DNA from: Brasilonema sennae CENA114
GTDB taxonomy: Bacteria; Cyanobacteriota; Cyanobacteriia; Cyanobacteriales; Nostocaceae
Direction of reading: 5' to 3'
Length of the DNA stretch: 64,000 nucleotides
Assembly: GCF_006968745.1 (NCBI RefSeq)
Contig: NZ_CP030119.1
Coordinates: 124,001-188,000 of the forward strand
Shown one piece after another: positions 44,187 through 51,949 of this stretch. Positions within the stretch are counted from its first letter, which is position 1; every line of letters begins with the position of its first letter. The notes beneath the pieces are model-generated. The model searched no databases. It saw only the letters and a list, made by a program, of their open reading frames with translations, and was not told the DNA's origin. The translations under genes were made by a program, and so were the position numbers.

Positions 44187-47030
44187 TTATATTTTGAATT
44201 CTTCCCAAGTCTGATGAATAACTGCGTCACTGTTGTGCAGGAAATCACTGGTTTGTATGTCTTTGGTCACCCTAGTTATCTCGAGTTCCCGATCTGGGGT
44301 AAGAGCAGATGATGCCGTGTTAACCCCAGTTGTCAGCTGCTTCATTAGTACTTGCGCTACAATTTGGGGAATTCCATATCCTTCCAATAACTTAGTTATT
44401 GGTATGGTAACCCCAAGGTCAGCCTCTACTCGATGTTTCACCTCAAGAGCCGAGATAGAATCTAGTCCCAGTCTATTTAGAGGTAGCTGAATATCCAGCT
44501 CGTGGAGATCACATCCTAGCGCTGAAGCAACCTGTTTAATAAGGTAAGACTCTAACAAATGCTGGCGTTGACATGGCTCTACCCTCAGAATTGTCTCGCG
44601 GGTTGTACGTGTTGCTATATTTGAACTCCATGTTTCTTCCCTTAGTTTTTGACGCCCATTGGCAATTTCAGGGGCAGTACTTATTGTCTTAACATCGAGC
44701 CAATCAAGCCATAGTCGCTCGCGCTGCCAAGGATAAGTTGGTAGTTGAACACATCGGCATTCATCAGAATAGAGTGTCTCCCAATTTACTTTGCATCCTA
44801 AGGTGTAAAGGGCAGACAGAGACTTTAGCATAACTGTTCGTTCCTCTTCCCGTTGACGCAGAGATGCCAACACAGTTCCTTCTCTACCAATTTGGTGCAA
44901 GCACTTAAAAATTGATTCGGACAAAACAGGGTGTGGGGCGAGTTCTACAAACACATTGTAATCCTTCGTCACCATTTGCTCGAGAATTGCTGCACAGAAA
45001 AACGGTTCTTCGTCATTTGTTTTTTGTCCTTTGTCCTTGGTTTGTTTCGCGACGGACTTTAGATTGTTGACTAAAGACAACACAGCATCTTCTAGGCTCA
45101 GGGTTGCGACCAAGTAAGCCGCCGTTATTTCCCCCAAACCGTCACCAATAACAGCTTTTGGCACAATCCCCCAAGAACGCCATACAGCTGCTAAAGCTAC
45201 CTGAAGAGCAAAAAGTTCTAGCTGAAAAGTCTCAGTTTGAGCCAAGGGGGAGCAAGACTCATTAGCGTCTGCTTCTTTCCACAAAGACCAGTTAGCGTGC
45301 TGGCGAAAAAGGCGATCGCACTCCTCCAAAGCCGTTTTGAAATGAATTTCTTCTCCTAAAAGCTTTTTTCTTAGAGTCCACCCTTGGGGGACTTGACTAG
45401 GAAGCACAAAGACAATCTTTGGTGAACTGTTTGACACCTTAGTTGCCAGGCATAATCCGGACGAAGCTTGTCCCTCCAAAAAAAACTCTAGTGACTTAGC
45501 TAAGGTCTGTCGAGAATTACCTGTAATTGCAAGGCGATACTCGTGGTGACTACGTCGTACACTGGCAGTATAACAAATGTCTTGCAAAGAAAGGGTATTA
45601 GACTCCTCAATAGTCAAGAAATCTTTAAAAGCACAAGCCAAATCCGCAAGCGCTTCTGGACTACGTGCTGACAGAGGTAGTAAGTGTACCTGTCCAGTTT
45701 CAAGTTGTTCTATAAGAGATAACTTGTTGTTGGACTGAGGAGAACCTTCTAATACCACATGGGCATTAATGCCTGTCATTGAGGTTACAGTCACCCCTGC
45801 TAAATGTGATCCTATCTTATTAGGCCACGGACCGAGTTTCTGTTGGGCTACTAAGCCGAGAGATTCCAGGCAAATGTCTGGGTGGGGCTGCTGTAGATGC
45901 AAAGTAGGTGGAATTTCCCGATGGTAAAGGGAAAGCGCCACTTTGATTAAGCTAGCAATGCCCGCAGCAGCTTCCAGATGACCAATATTGGTTTTGACCG
46001 ATCCGACAATGCAATGGTGACTGCGTCCACACTGAGTACCTATTGTTGCTCCAACAACTTTCGCCTCAATGGGATCGCCTTTTGGAAGCCCCGTGCCATT
46101 CAGCTCAACATAATCTATGTCTGATAATTCGACACCAGATCGACGACAAGCGTCACGGATCACTGATTCCTGTGACGTAGGATTAGCTGCCATAATCCAT
46201 TCATTATGGCCATTGTGATTAATCGCAGTCCCAAGGATAAGAGCATAAACTCTATCAGACCGGGTCACCTGAGAGAGGGGCTTTAGAACTACACTGCCAG
46301 CTCCTTCCCCGCGAACATAGCCATCAGCCCGTGCGTCAAGAGTTTTGCAACGTCCTTCAGGAGAGAGAGTTCCAGCTTTAGACAGCATGATACTAATGTC
46401 TGGCGACAACATGAGATTCACCCCACCCGCAATAGCCAACGTAGCTTCTCCTGTCCACAAGCTTTGACAGGCATAATGAACGGCAGCTAATGATGCAGCA
46501 CAAGCTTGGGTGATAGTAATGCTTGGTCCTTTTAAGTCAAAGAAGTACGAGATCCGGTTAGCAGTAAAGGCAGGGTTATTTCCTGTAATAGTGTAGCTAT
46601 CAAGCTTAGACCAATCTCTAGTTTGCAACCTGAGATAGTCGTTGGATGAAATTCCCTGGAAGACGCTAGTCCGGCTACCTGCTACTTTCTCTAGGGTAAG
46701 TCCGGCATCTTCCAGTGCTTCCCAAACAACCTCCAAAAGCAAGCGCTGCTGGGGATCGATATACTTTGCTTCACGGGGAGAGAGACGAAATGCACGCCAG
46801 TCAAACTTATCTACATCATCGATGAAACCACCCCATCGGCTTGACATTTTTCCAGACTTTGTTATGTCTGGGTCATAAAGCTGATTTACATCCCAGCGAT
46901 TCTCAGGAACCTCACGAACAGCATCAATACCATCTCGTAACAGTTTCCAGAACGCTTGGAGATTCTTGGCACCAGGAAAACGACATCCAATCCCGATGAT
47001 AGCGATAGGCTCTGGTTGCATCCCGTTCAT
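44187..47030 (-). CDS. PKS protein with inactive KS and AT and an intact ACP
   Basis: A 947-residue KS-AT-ACP protein. The KS keeps its Cys (TQACAASLAA, Cys177) and the last His (NIGHLEAAAG, His351), but HGTGT reads NGTGL (Asn311), which should stop decarboxylative condensation. The AT has lost its nucleophile: GHSxG reads GDGLG (629-633), FTGQG is FVLPSQ, and about 100 residues including HAFHS are replaced by a short KQTKDKGQKTNDEE segment coded by TTTGTCC repeats. The ACP is normal (LGLDSISALE). It likely relays a pyrrolyl group to the NRPS without extension. A trans AT is encoded at 21,278-22,381. Confidence 0.9.
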   Translation of the reverse strand: MNGMQPEPIAIIGIGCRFPGAKNLQAFWKLLRDGIDAVREVPENRWDVNQLYDPDITKSGKMSSRWGGFIDDVDKFDWRAFRLSPREAKYIDPQQRLLLEVVWEALEDAGLTLEKVAGSRTSVFQGISSNDYLRLQTRDWSKLDSYTITGNNPAFTANRISYFFDLKGPSITITQACAASLAAVHYACQSLWTGEATLAIAGGVNLMLSPDISIMLSKAGTLSPEGRCKTLDARADGYVRGEGAGSVVLKPLSQVTRSDRVYALILGTAINHNGHNEWIMAANPTSQESVIRDACRRSGVELSDIDYVELNGTGLPKGDPIEAKVVGATIGTQCGRSHHCIVGSVKTNIGHLEAAAGIASLIKVALSLYHREIPPTLHLQQPHPDICLESLGLVAQQKLGPWPNKIGSHLAGVTVTSMTGINAHVVLEGSPQSNNKLSLIEQLETGQVHLLPLSARSPEALADLACAFKDFLTIEESNTLSLQDICYTASVRRSHHEYRLAITGNSRQTLAKSLEFFLEGQASSGLCLATKVSNSSPKIVFVLPSQVPQGWTLRKKLLGEEIHFKTALEECDRLFRQHANWSLWKEADANESCSPLAQTETFQLELFALQVALAAVWRSWGIVPKAVIGDGLGEITAAYLVATLSLEDAVLSLVNNLKSVAKQTKDKGQKTNDEEPFFCAAILEQMVTKDYNVFVELAPHPVLSESIFKCLHQIGREGTVLASLRQREEERTVMLKSLSALYTLGCKVNWETLYSDECRCVQLPTYPWQRERLWLDWLDVKTISTAPEIANGRQKLREETWSSNIATRTTRETILRVEPCQRQHLLESYLIKQVASALGCDLHELDIQLPLNRLGLDSISALEVKHRVEADLGVTIPITKLLEGYGIPQIVAQVLMKQLTTGVNTASSALTPDRELEITRVTKDIQTSDFLHNSDAVIHQTWEEFKI

Positions 47031-47117
47031 AGCATCACCTGCACTTTCACCTTGGTAATCTATTATACAAAAATTAGAAATGACTCAATTTGCCCCCAAC
47101 TCCTACTTCAAAACGAG

Positions 47118-47301
47118 CAGGGCTGTTTCATTCCCTCAAAGGCTCATAATGTCAAGGGTTAATGTTAGCGACCGCCCTTAATTTTCTGGATAAAAGTTAA
47201 ATTGTCTGGATCTAAATATAGGTTTTCTATAACTTATATCCCAAAAATTATCGCGCTACGTATTGACAAATTCTCTCTCCTTAACGAATGAAACAGCCCT
47301 A
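47118..47301. mobile_element. ISAs1-type MITE at the halogenase stop codon
   Basis: The ends are CAGGGCTGTTTCATTC and GAATGAAACAGCCCT. Direct repeats of 12-13 bp (ACTTCAAAACGAG) flank it at 47,105-47,117 and 47,301-47,313. The right copy includes the halogenase stop (47,304-47,306), so insertion spared the frame. The same end occurs beside an ISAs1 transposase relic at 55,890-56,039. It fills most of the 273-base gap to the next gene. Confidence 0.75.
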
Positions 47302-47303
47302 CT

Positions 47304-48662
47304 TCAAAACGAGGGCGCTAGTGAAGGAGCTTTCAAATCACCCAGGAATTGATGCCATAGGTGATTTTTGTTCTGCTCCACTGCCGTGACAGTCTCCCTC
47401 ATCGCTCGGAGAACTTCCGGTTCCTCTTCGTCGTATACATCCCCCTGGAGCAGCTTGATGATATCGAGCCGATATCGAGAATCTTGGATAAAAGCAGTAA
47501 AGAGGACGTTTAAACGATAATAGAGAGAAATGAACTCATACCAGTTTCTCACGCCTCGGCGGAGAATAGCTTCATAGGTTGCAAAGCTATCTTTAGTAAA
47601 GATGCCCTTTTCGGCAGCTTTAATAATATCTATACTGGCACAGCGGGCACTGTTGAGAGCAATGCTAACGCCACTAGAAAAAATGGGGTCAACAAAACGA
47701 GCGGCATCACCAATCAGCACAAAGCCATCTCCACAGATCTGCTTCATAGAGTAGCTGTAATTGCCTTCCTCTTTGAATGCGCGGAGTTGCTTAGCTGCCT
47801 TCAAACCAGCTAAAAGTTCTGGACGGCTCTCTACACAATCCCAGAAAAACTTTTCACGAGATGCTTGCGATTTTACAAAATTTTTCCGTTGTGTGACTAC
47901 ACCAATGCTGGTGATAGTCTCTGAGATCGGGATTTGCCAAACCCAACTATTCGTGATTGGTAAGAAGTGAACAAAAATATAGTCTTGCTGTCGCTCATTT
48001 CTGGAAAGTGTGGACCGATCATAGCCTTCAAACCAGGTGTGTATGGCGCACTGATCAAACACAGGATCGGGAATTCTTAATTTGAGTTGATTGCCAAGCA
48101 GCGTTTGACGACCACTGGCATCGACAACCACCCGAACACTCGTGCTCATCTCTCGTTTGTTTGTAGAAAAGTGAATTTGAGGTTGGGATGGCTCCGAGAA
48201 ATCTACTTCCTTTACTCGTACCTCTTCACAGACGGTTGCACCTAACTCTTGAGCATGCTGAAGTAAAAGTAAGTCAAATTTGCCGCGATCAACATGGTAA
48301 GTATAGCTACGGTCTACACCATGTTGGTCTCGTTCTTCAAACCTAACATCTGCATGACAGTCTGCTTCCAGTCCTTGCCAATCATGTTGGTAAATCGGAC
48401 TTTTTGAATTGGAAGCTGCTGTCCATACAGCACCATACTTCCGAGGAAAACCTGCCCGATCCATCTTCTCAAGAAAACCAATTTCTTTGAAAACCCGCGT
48501 TGAAGATGGTACCAGAGATTCTCCAACATGAGGACGGGGAAACTTCTCCCGTTCTAACACAATGCATTTTAGACCTGCTTTAGCCAGATAAGAAGCGATC
48601 GCGGAACCGGCAGGTCCACCACCAATAATTCCAACATCAAAGTTGGGCTGTTCTATACTCAC
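47304..48662 (-). CDS. FAD-dependent pyrrole halogenase (PltA-like)
   Basis: Flavin-dependent halogenase of 452 residues, acting on pyrrolyl-S-PCP. FAD motif GIIGGGPAGSA (11-21), the likely catalytic Lys in GFPRKYGAVW (Lys75), the halogenase motif WVWQIPI, and the long shared segments HVDRGKFD, VVDASGRQTLLG, GDGFVLIGDAARFVDPIFSSGVS (split), and NWYEFISLYYRLN match pyoluteorin PltA closely over full length. The start is GTG at 48,662 after an excellent GAGGAG. It needs reduced FAD from a separate reductase, none of which is encoded here. It stands between the PCP gene and the inactive PKS, fitting chlorination of the starter. Site and number of chlorines cannot be read. Confidence 0.93.
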   Translation of the reverse strand: MSIEQPNFDVGIIGGGPAGSAIASYLAKAGLKCIVLEREKFPRPHVGESLVPSSTRVFKEIGFLEKMDRAGFPRKYGAVWTAASNSKSPIYQHDWQGLEADCHADVRFEERDQHGVDRSYTYHVDRGKFDLLLLQHAQELGATVCEEVRVKEVDFSEPSQPQIHFSTNKREMSTSVRVVVDASGRQTLLGNQLKLRIPDPVFDQCAIHTWFEGYDRSTLSRNERQQDYIFVHFLPITNSWVWQIPISETITSIGVVTQRKNFVKSQASREKFFWDCVESRPELLAGLKAAKQLRAFKEEGNYSYSMKQICGDGFVLIGDAARFVDPIFSSGVSIALNSARCASIDIIKAAEKGIFTKDSFATYEAILRRGVRNWYEFISLYYRLNVLFTAFIQDSRYRLDIIKLLQGDVYDEEEPEVLRAMRETVTAVEQNKNHLWHQFLGDLKAPSLAPSF

Positions 48663-48780
48663 GTTTTTCTCCTCTTAAACACATTAGGATAACTGTAAGA
48701 GTTATTCTTTCTAGCTTAAAACCGATTAGTTTGAGTTTGCCTTGCTACACAATTGTAATTTTTAACTAGCTCACAGATGC

Positions 48781-49038
48781 CTAACTTTCCTTAGCGATTC
48801 CGAGAACTAAATGAGTGAGAGAAACTAAATCTTTGAAATGTTCAGCAGTCACTTTTTCAGCAGGTATTTCAATTCCAAATTGATTCCAAATGAAGTTGAG
48901 TACTTTAACAATCTCAAGTGAGTTGATAACACCCCATTCAAGCAAGGGAGTTGTTGTTTCTAAACCAATGTCCTTACCGTCTAGAACCTCGTTGGTAATG
49001 TATGCCTTCAAAGCTTCCAAAACCTCAGACTGTTGCAT
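48781..49038 (-). CDS. Discrete peptidyl carrier protein (PltL-like)
   Basis: An 85-residue carrier protein with the phosphopantetheine site in EWGVINSLEIVKVLNF. The usual Asp before the Ser is Asn. Preferred start ATG 49,038 with AGGAAGGAA upstream. It overlaps nothing but follows the A-domain stop by 10 bases. It should hold proline during oxidation to pyrrole and chlorination. Confidence 0.9.
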   Translation of the reverse strand: MQQSEVLEALKAYITNEVLDGKDIGLETTTPLLEWGVINSLEIVKVLNFIWNQFGIEIPAEKVTAEHFKDLVSLTHLVLGIAKES

Positions 49039-49048
49039 TTGTTCCTTC

Positions 49049-50566
49049 CTATACTCGTGATAATGCACTGGTGATATTAACCGCTTCCTGCGTCAGCCTC
49101 TGGCGATCAATTTTGCCGTTTCTAGTGCGAGGCAGTGCCGCAATAAAGCGCACATCATCAACGATCATATAACGCGGCAAACGCTCGGCACAGTGCCGTT
49201 TAATGGACAAGAGGGGCAAATCGCCTGTGCTAACTACAAACGCGGTTAGACGGGCATCAATTCCCGAACCGGACACAACAACCGCTGCCTCATGGATTTC
49301 AGGATGTTCTGCTAGGGCTGCTTCAATGTCGCCAAGTTCCACCCGGTGACCGCGCACTTTAACCAGGTGGTCACGGCGACCTACATACAGGTAATTGTCA
49401 TCTTTGAGTAGCCTGACAATATCCCCTGTGGCATAAGGTTTGTCACCTTGTGGTGGATGTCCCCAGTAACCGAGCATGACGGTAGGACCAGAGACTATTA
49501 ACTCTCCCTCTTCACCGAGCTTAGCCTTTGTGCCGTCATCTTTCAGCGCCCAGACGCAATTGCCAGAACACGCCCGACCGATAGGAACAGGCTTCGTGCG
49601 GTCCGGCTCAATCCCTTGTACTTCGTAGAATGTACAGACATTTGTTTCAGTTGGACCATAAAGATTCAGAAATCGCACTGACGGCAAGTATTCATAAAGC
49701 CGCCTTAAGTGCTTGAGCGAGAAAGGCTCTCCAGCAAAGAGGATAGCACGCAATGGGAGGGTTTGCCTGTCTAACAAACCGCCCTGCTCCATCATCAGAA
49801 TCAACGCTGACGGCACAGAGTACCAGATGGTGATTGTCTCTTGAGTGATGAAATCGACTAGTCGCTTGGGAGCATAAGACATTCCATCGGGAACGAGAGA
49901 GACAGACGCTCCCACGTGAAATGCGACATAAAGGTCTAGTACTGATAGGTCGAAGTGAAAAGGTGCGTGGTTAGAAAACCTATCGGCAGGGGTTGCTTGG
50001 AGTTCTTGGGCGGCCCACTCGATAAATGCCAATGCATTGCGATGGCTGATACAGACTCCTTTGGGTTTTCCTGTTGAACCAGACGTGTAAAGGATGTATG
50101 CCAAGTCATCGTCAGCAGGGGAAAATCCTTCTACTGGCTCGTCAGAGAATGCCACCAGGTCATTCCAGGTTTGCCCTTTCCAGATGCCATCGGTACATAA
50201 GCAAGCCACGCACTCAAGATCATTAGTCAACGTGGCTTCAGCACGTTTCTCAGTGGTGATAAGTGCCTTGACTGCACAATCTTTGAGAATGGTGCGGGTG
50301 CGAACAGCAGGACCCAGTGGATCGATGGGGACATAAGCAGCGCCAAGGCGCAACACCCCTTGCATTGTTGCCACAGCACGTACTGATTTATCGAGCCAAA
50401 TCCCGACGCGATCTCCCCTACAAACACCAAGTGCAGTCAGTGCTTTAGCAATGCGGTTGGCTAACCTATCTAGCTCACCATAAGTTATACTGCCGTCAGG
50501 TCCCCTGATAGCCAACGCATCTGGCGTACGTTTTGCACTAAGGATGAGAAAGTTCTGCAGGCTCAT
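49049..50566 (-). CDS. Proline-specific stand-alone adenylation enzyme (PltF-like)
   Basis: A 505-residue AMP-forming ligase that loads L-proline onto the discrete PCP. Core motifs: LAYILYTSGSTGKPKG near 165, NLYGPTETNVC near 310, and the C-terminal GKIDR. Specificity residues, aligned by eye to GrsA, read DLLYLALVC (HFDLSVLDLY, TIWYSVPS, ILFAGEPF, NLYGPTETNVC). This is the code known for proline ligases of pyrrole pathways such as PltF. The ATG at 50,566 follows AAGGGGG; an in-frame TTG lies 6 bases upstream. It lies in one block with PCP, dehydrogenase and halogenase genes. Confidence 0.92.
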   Translation of the reverse strand: MSLQNFLILSAKRTPDALAIRGPDGSITYGELDRLANRIAKALTALGVCRGDRVGIWLDKSVRAVATMQGVLRLGAAYVPIDPLGPAVRTRTILKDCAVKALITTEKRAEATLTNDLECVACLCTDGIWKGQTWNDLVAFSDEPVEGFSPADDDLAYILYTSGSTGKPKGVCISHRNALAFIEWAAQELQATPADRFSNHAPFHFDLSVLDLYVAFHVGASVSLVPDGMSYAPKRLVDFITQETITIWYSVPSALILMMEQGGLLDRQTLPLRAILFAGEPFSLKHLRRLYEYLPSVRFLNLYGPTETNVCTFYEVQGIEPDRTKPVPIGRACSGNCVWALKDDGTKAKLGEEGELIVSGPTVMLGYWGHPPQGDKPYATGDIVRLLKDDNYLYVGRRDHLVKVRGHRVELGDIEAALAEHPEIHEAAVVVSGSGIDARLTAFVVSTGDLPLLSIKRHCAERLPRYMIVDDVRFIAALPRTRNGKIDRQRLTQEAVNITSALSRV

Positions 50567-50697
50567 AAACAACCCCCTTGCAAGGTTAATAAGATAATCT
50601 TCAAAGTCTTTGCTCTAAAAGGATTACAAGTACGCTTATCAATAGCAACACAACACTTGGAAGGTTATACCATAACTAAATTCCTTGAAAGGGGTAC

Positions 50698-51831
50698 TCA
50701 CAGACCTAACTCTCGAGCGATTAGCTCGCGCTGCATCTCTGACGTACCTGAAAAAATGGTGCTGGGAATAGCATCTCGTAACCCCCGTTCAATGCCAAAC
50801 TCAGTCAGAAAGCCTATCCCACCGTGGATTTGGATAGCATCTAGACTGGATTGAATTGCGGCTTCGCTGATCGCTAACTTAGACATTGACACGTCCAGCA
50901 CGGGATTTTTTCCTTGATCGAATAGCCAACAAGCGCGGTAAAGCAGAAGACGGGCAGATTCAAGACGTAACTTCATATCAGCAATGCGATGCGAAATTGC
51001 TTGATTCTTACTAATTGCTCTGCCGAACTGGCGACGAGAGCGAGTATAACCGATAGTTTGCTCAAGTTGACGTTCCATCATCCCCACATATGCAGCAAAC
51101 AAGCACGCTCGCTCCCATTGCATAGAGCTTTGAAAGACTTGTGCTCCTTGTCCCTCATTTCCGAGCTTGTTGCCTTCTGGCACATGGCAGTCCTTAAAGT
51201 AGACTGAACTGGCAAAAGTGCTGTCTAGACCCATTTTACTAAACGGTTTCCCGACAATCACTCCAGGCGTGTTTTTCTCAACAATGAATGCAGTAATCCC
51301 TAGGTAACCATGAGTGGGATTTGTCGATGCGTATACGACAAATACGTCAGCAAGAGGAGCGTTAGTTACGTAAATCTTATGACCTGTCAATACATAGGAT
51401 TTACCATCACGAACTGCCTTGGTTCTAAGGGCAAAAACATCGGAGCCAGCTTCTTTCTCAGTGATTGCATTAGCGCCTTTCCACTCACCAGAACATAACT
51501 GTGGCAGAATCGCTTCTTTAAGTAGCTCAGTTCCATACTCCAAAATTGGCATGGTACAGGCAAATAGGTGGGCCAATGTGGCAAAGACGAAACCCATATC
51601 CTCACATCCACGCCCGTAAGCTTCTATGACGCGCGTTGTAGTTAACGCATCTAGACCCATACCACCATAGCGCTTTGGCACACATAAGCCTAAAATTCCT
51701 AATTCACCACACAGATGCCAAAGGTTCTGAGCCATTTCTGGTTCTTTAGCCGAACTATTTAGTTTTTCTTTTGCTAAAGCCAGGACTTTAGCATACAGTT
51801 CATTCTGATTCTCCGTCCAACTGAAGTCCAT
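50698..51831 (-). CDS. Acyl-CoA-dehydrogenase-like prolyl-PCP oxidase (PltE-like)
   Basis: A 377-residue flavoprotein that should oxidise prolyl-S-PCP to pyrrolyl-S-PCP in two dehydrogenations. It has the acyl-CoA dehydrogenase domains: helical N-terminus, AITEKEAGSD (121-130), beta middle, and the C-terminal YTRSRRQFGRAI and IQIHGGIGF. The base position of medium-chain dehydrogenases is Ser (TIFSGTSEMQ), but Glu240 in MQWERACLF matches the isovaleryl-CoA-dehydrogenase-type base, as expected for PltE/CloN3. Adjacent A, PCP and halogenase genes support the assignment. AnaB-like single oxidation to a pyrroline is the alternative. Confidence 0.9.
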   Translation of the reverse strand: MDFSWTENQNELYAKVLALAKEKLNSSAKEPEMAQNLWHLCGELGILGLCVPKRYGGMGLDALTTTRVIEAYGRGCEDMGFVFATLAHLFACTMPILEYGTELLKEAILPQLCSGEWKGANAITEKEAGSDVFALRTKAVRDGKSYVLTGHKIYVTNAPLADVFVVYASTNPTHGYLGITAFIVEKNTPGVIVGKPFSKMGLDSTFASSVYFKDCHVPEGNKLGNEGQGAQVFQSSMQWERACLFAAYVGMMERQLEQTIGYTRSRRQFGRAISKNQAISHRIADMKLRLESARLLLYRACWLFDQGKNPVLDVSMSKLAISEAAIQSSLDAIQIHGGIGFLTEFGIERGLRDAIPSTIFSGTSEMQRELIARELGL

Positions 51832-51949
51832 AGTTCAGTTATTACCAATGCAACAATTAATTGAGAGAGTAGATATGGTGCTGAACCTGCGTAAAATTCG
51901 CTTTTCGAGCAAACCGAATAAGATTTTTCTGAATGTTCAAGCGCAACTG

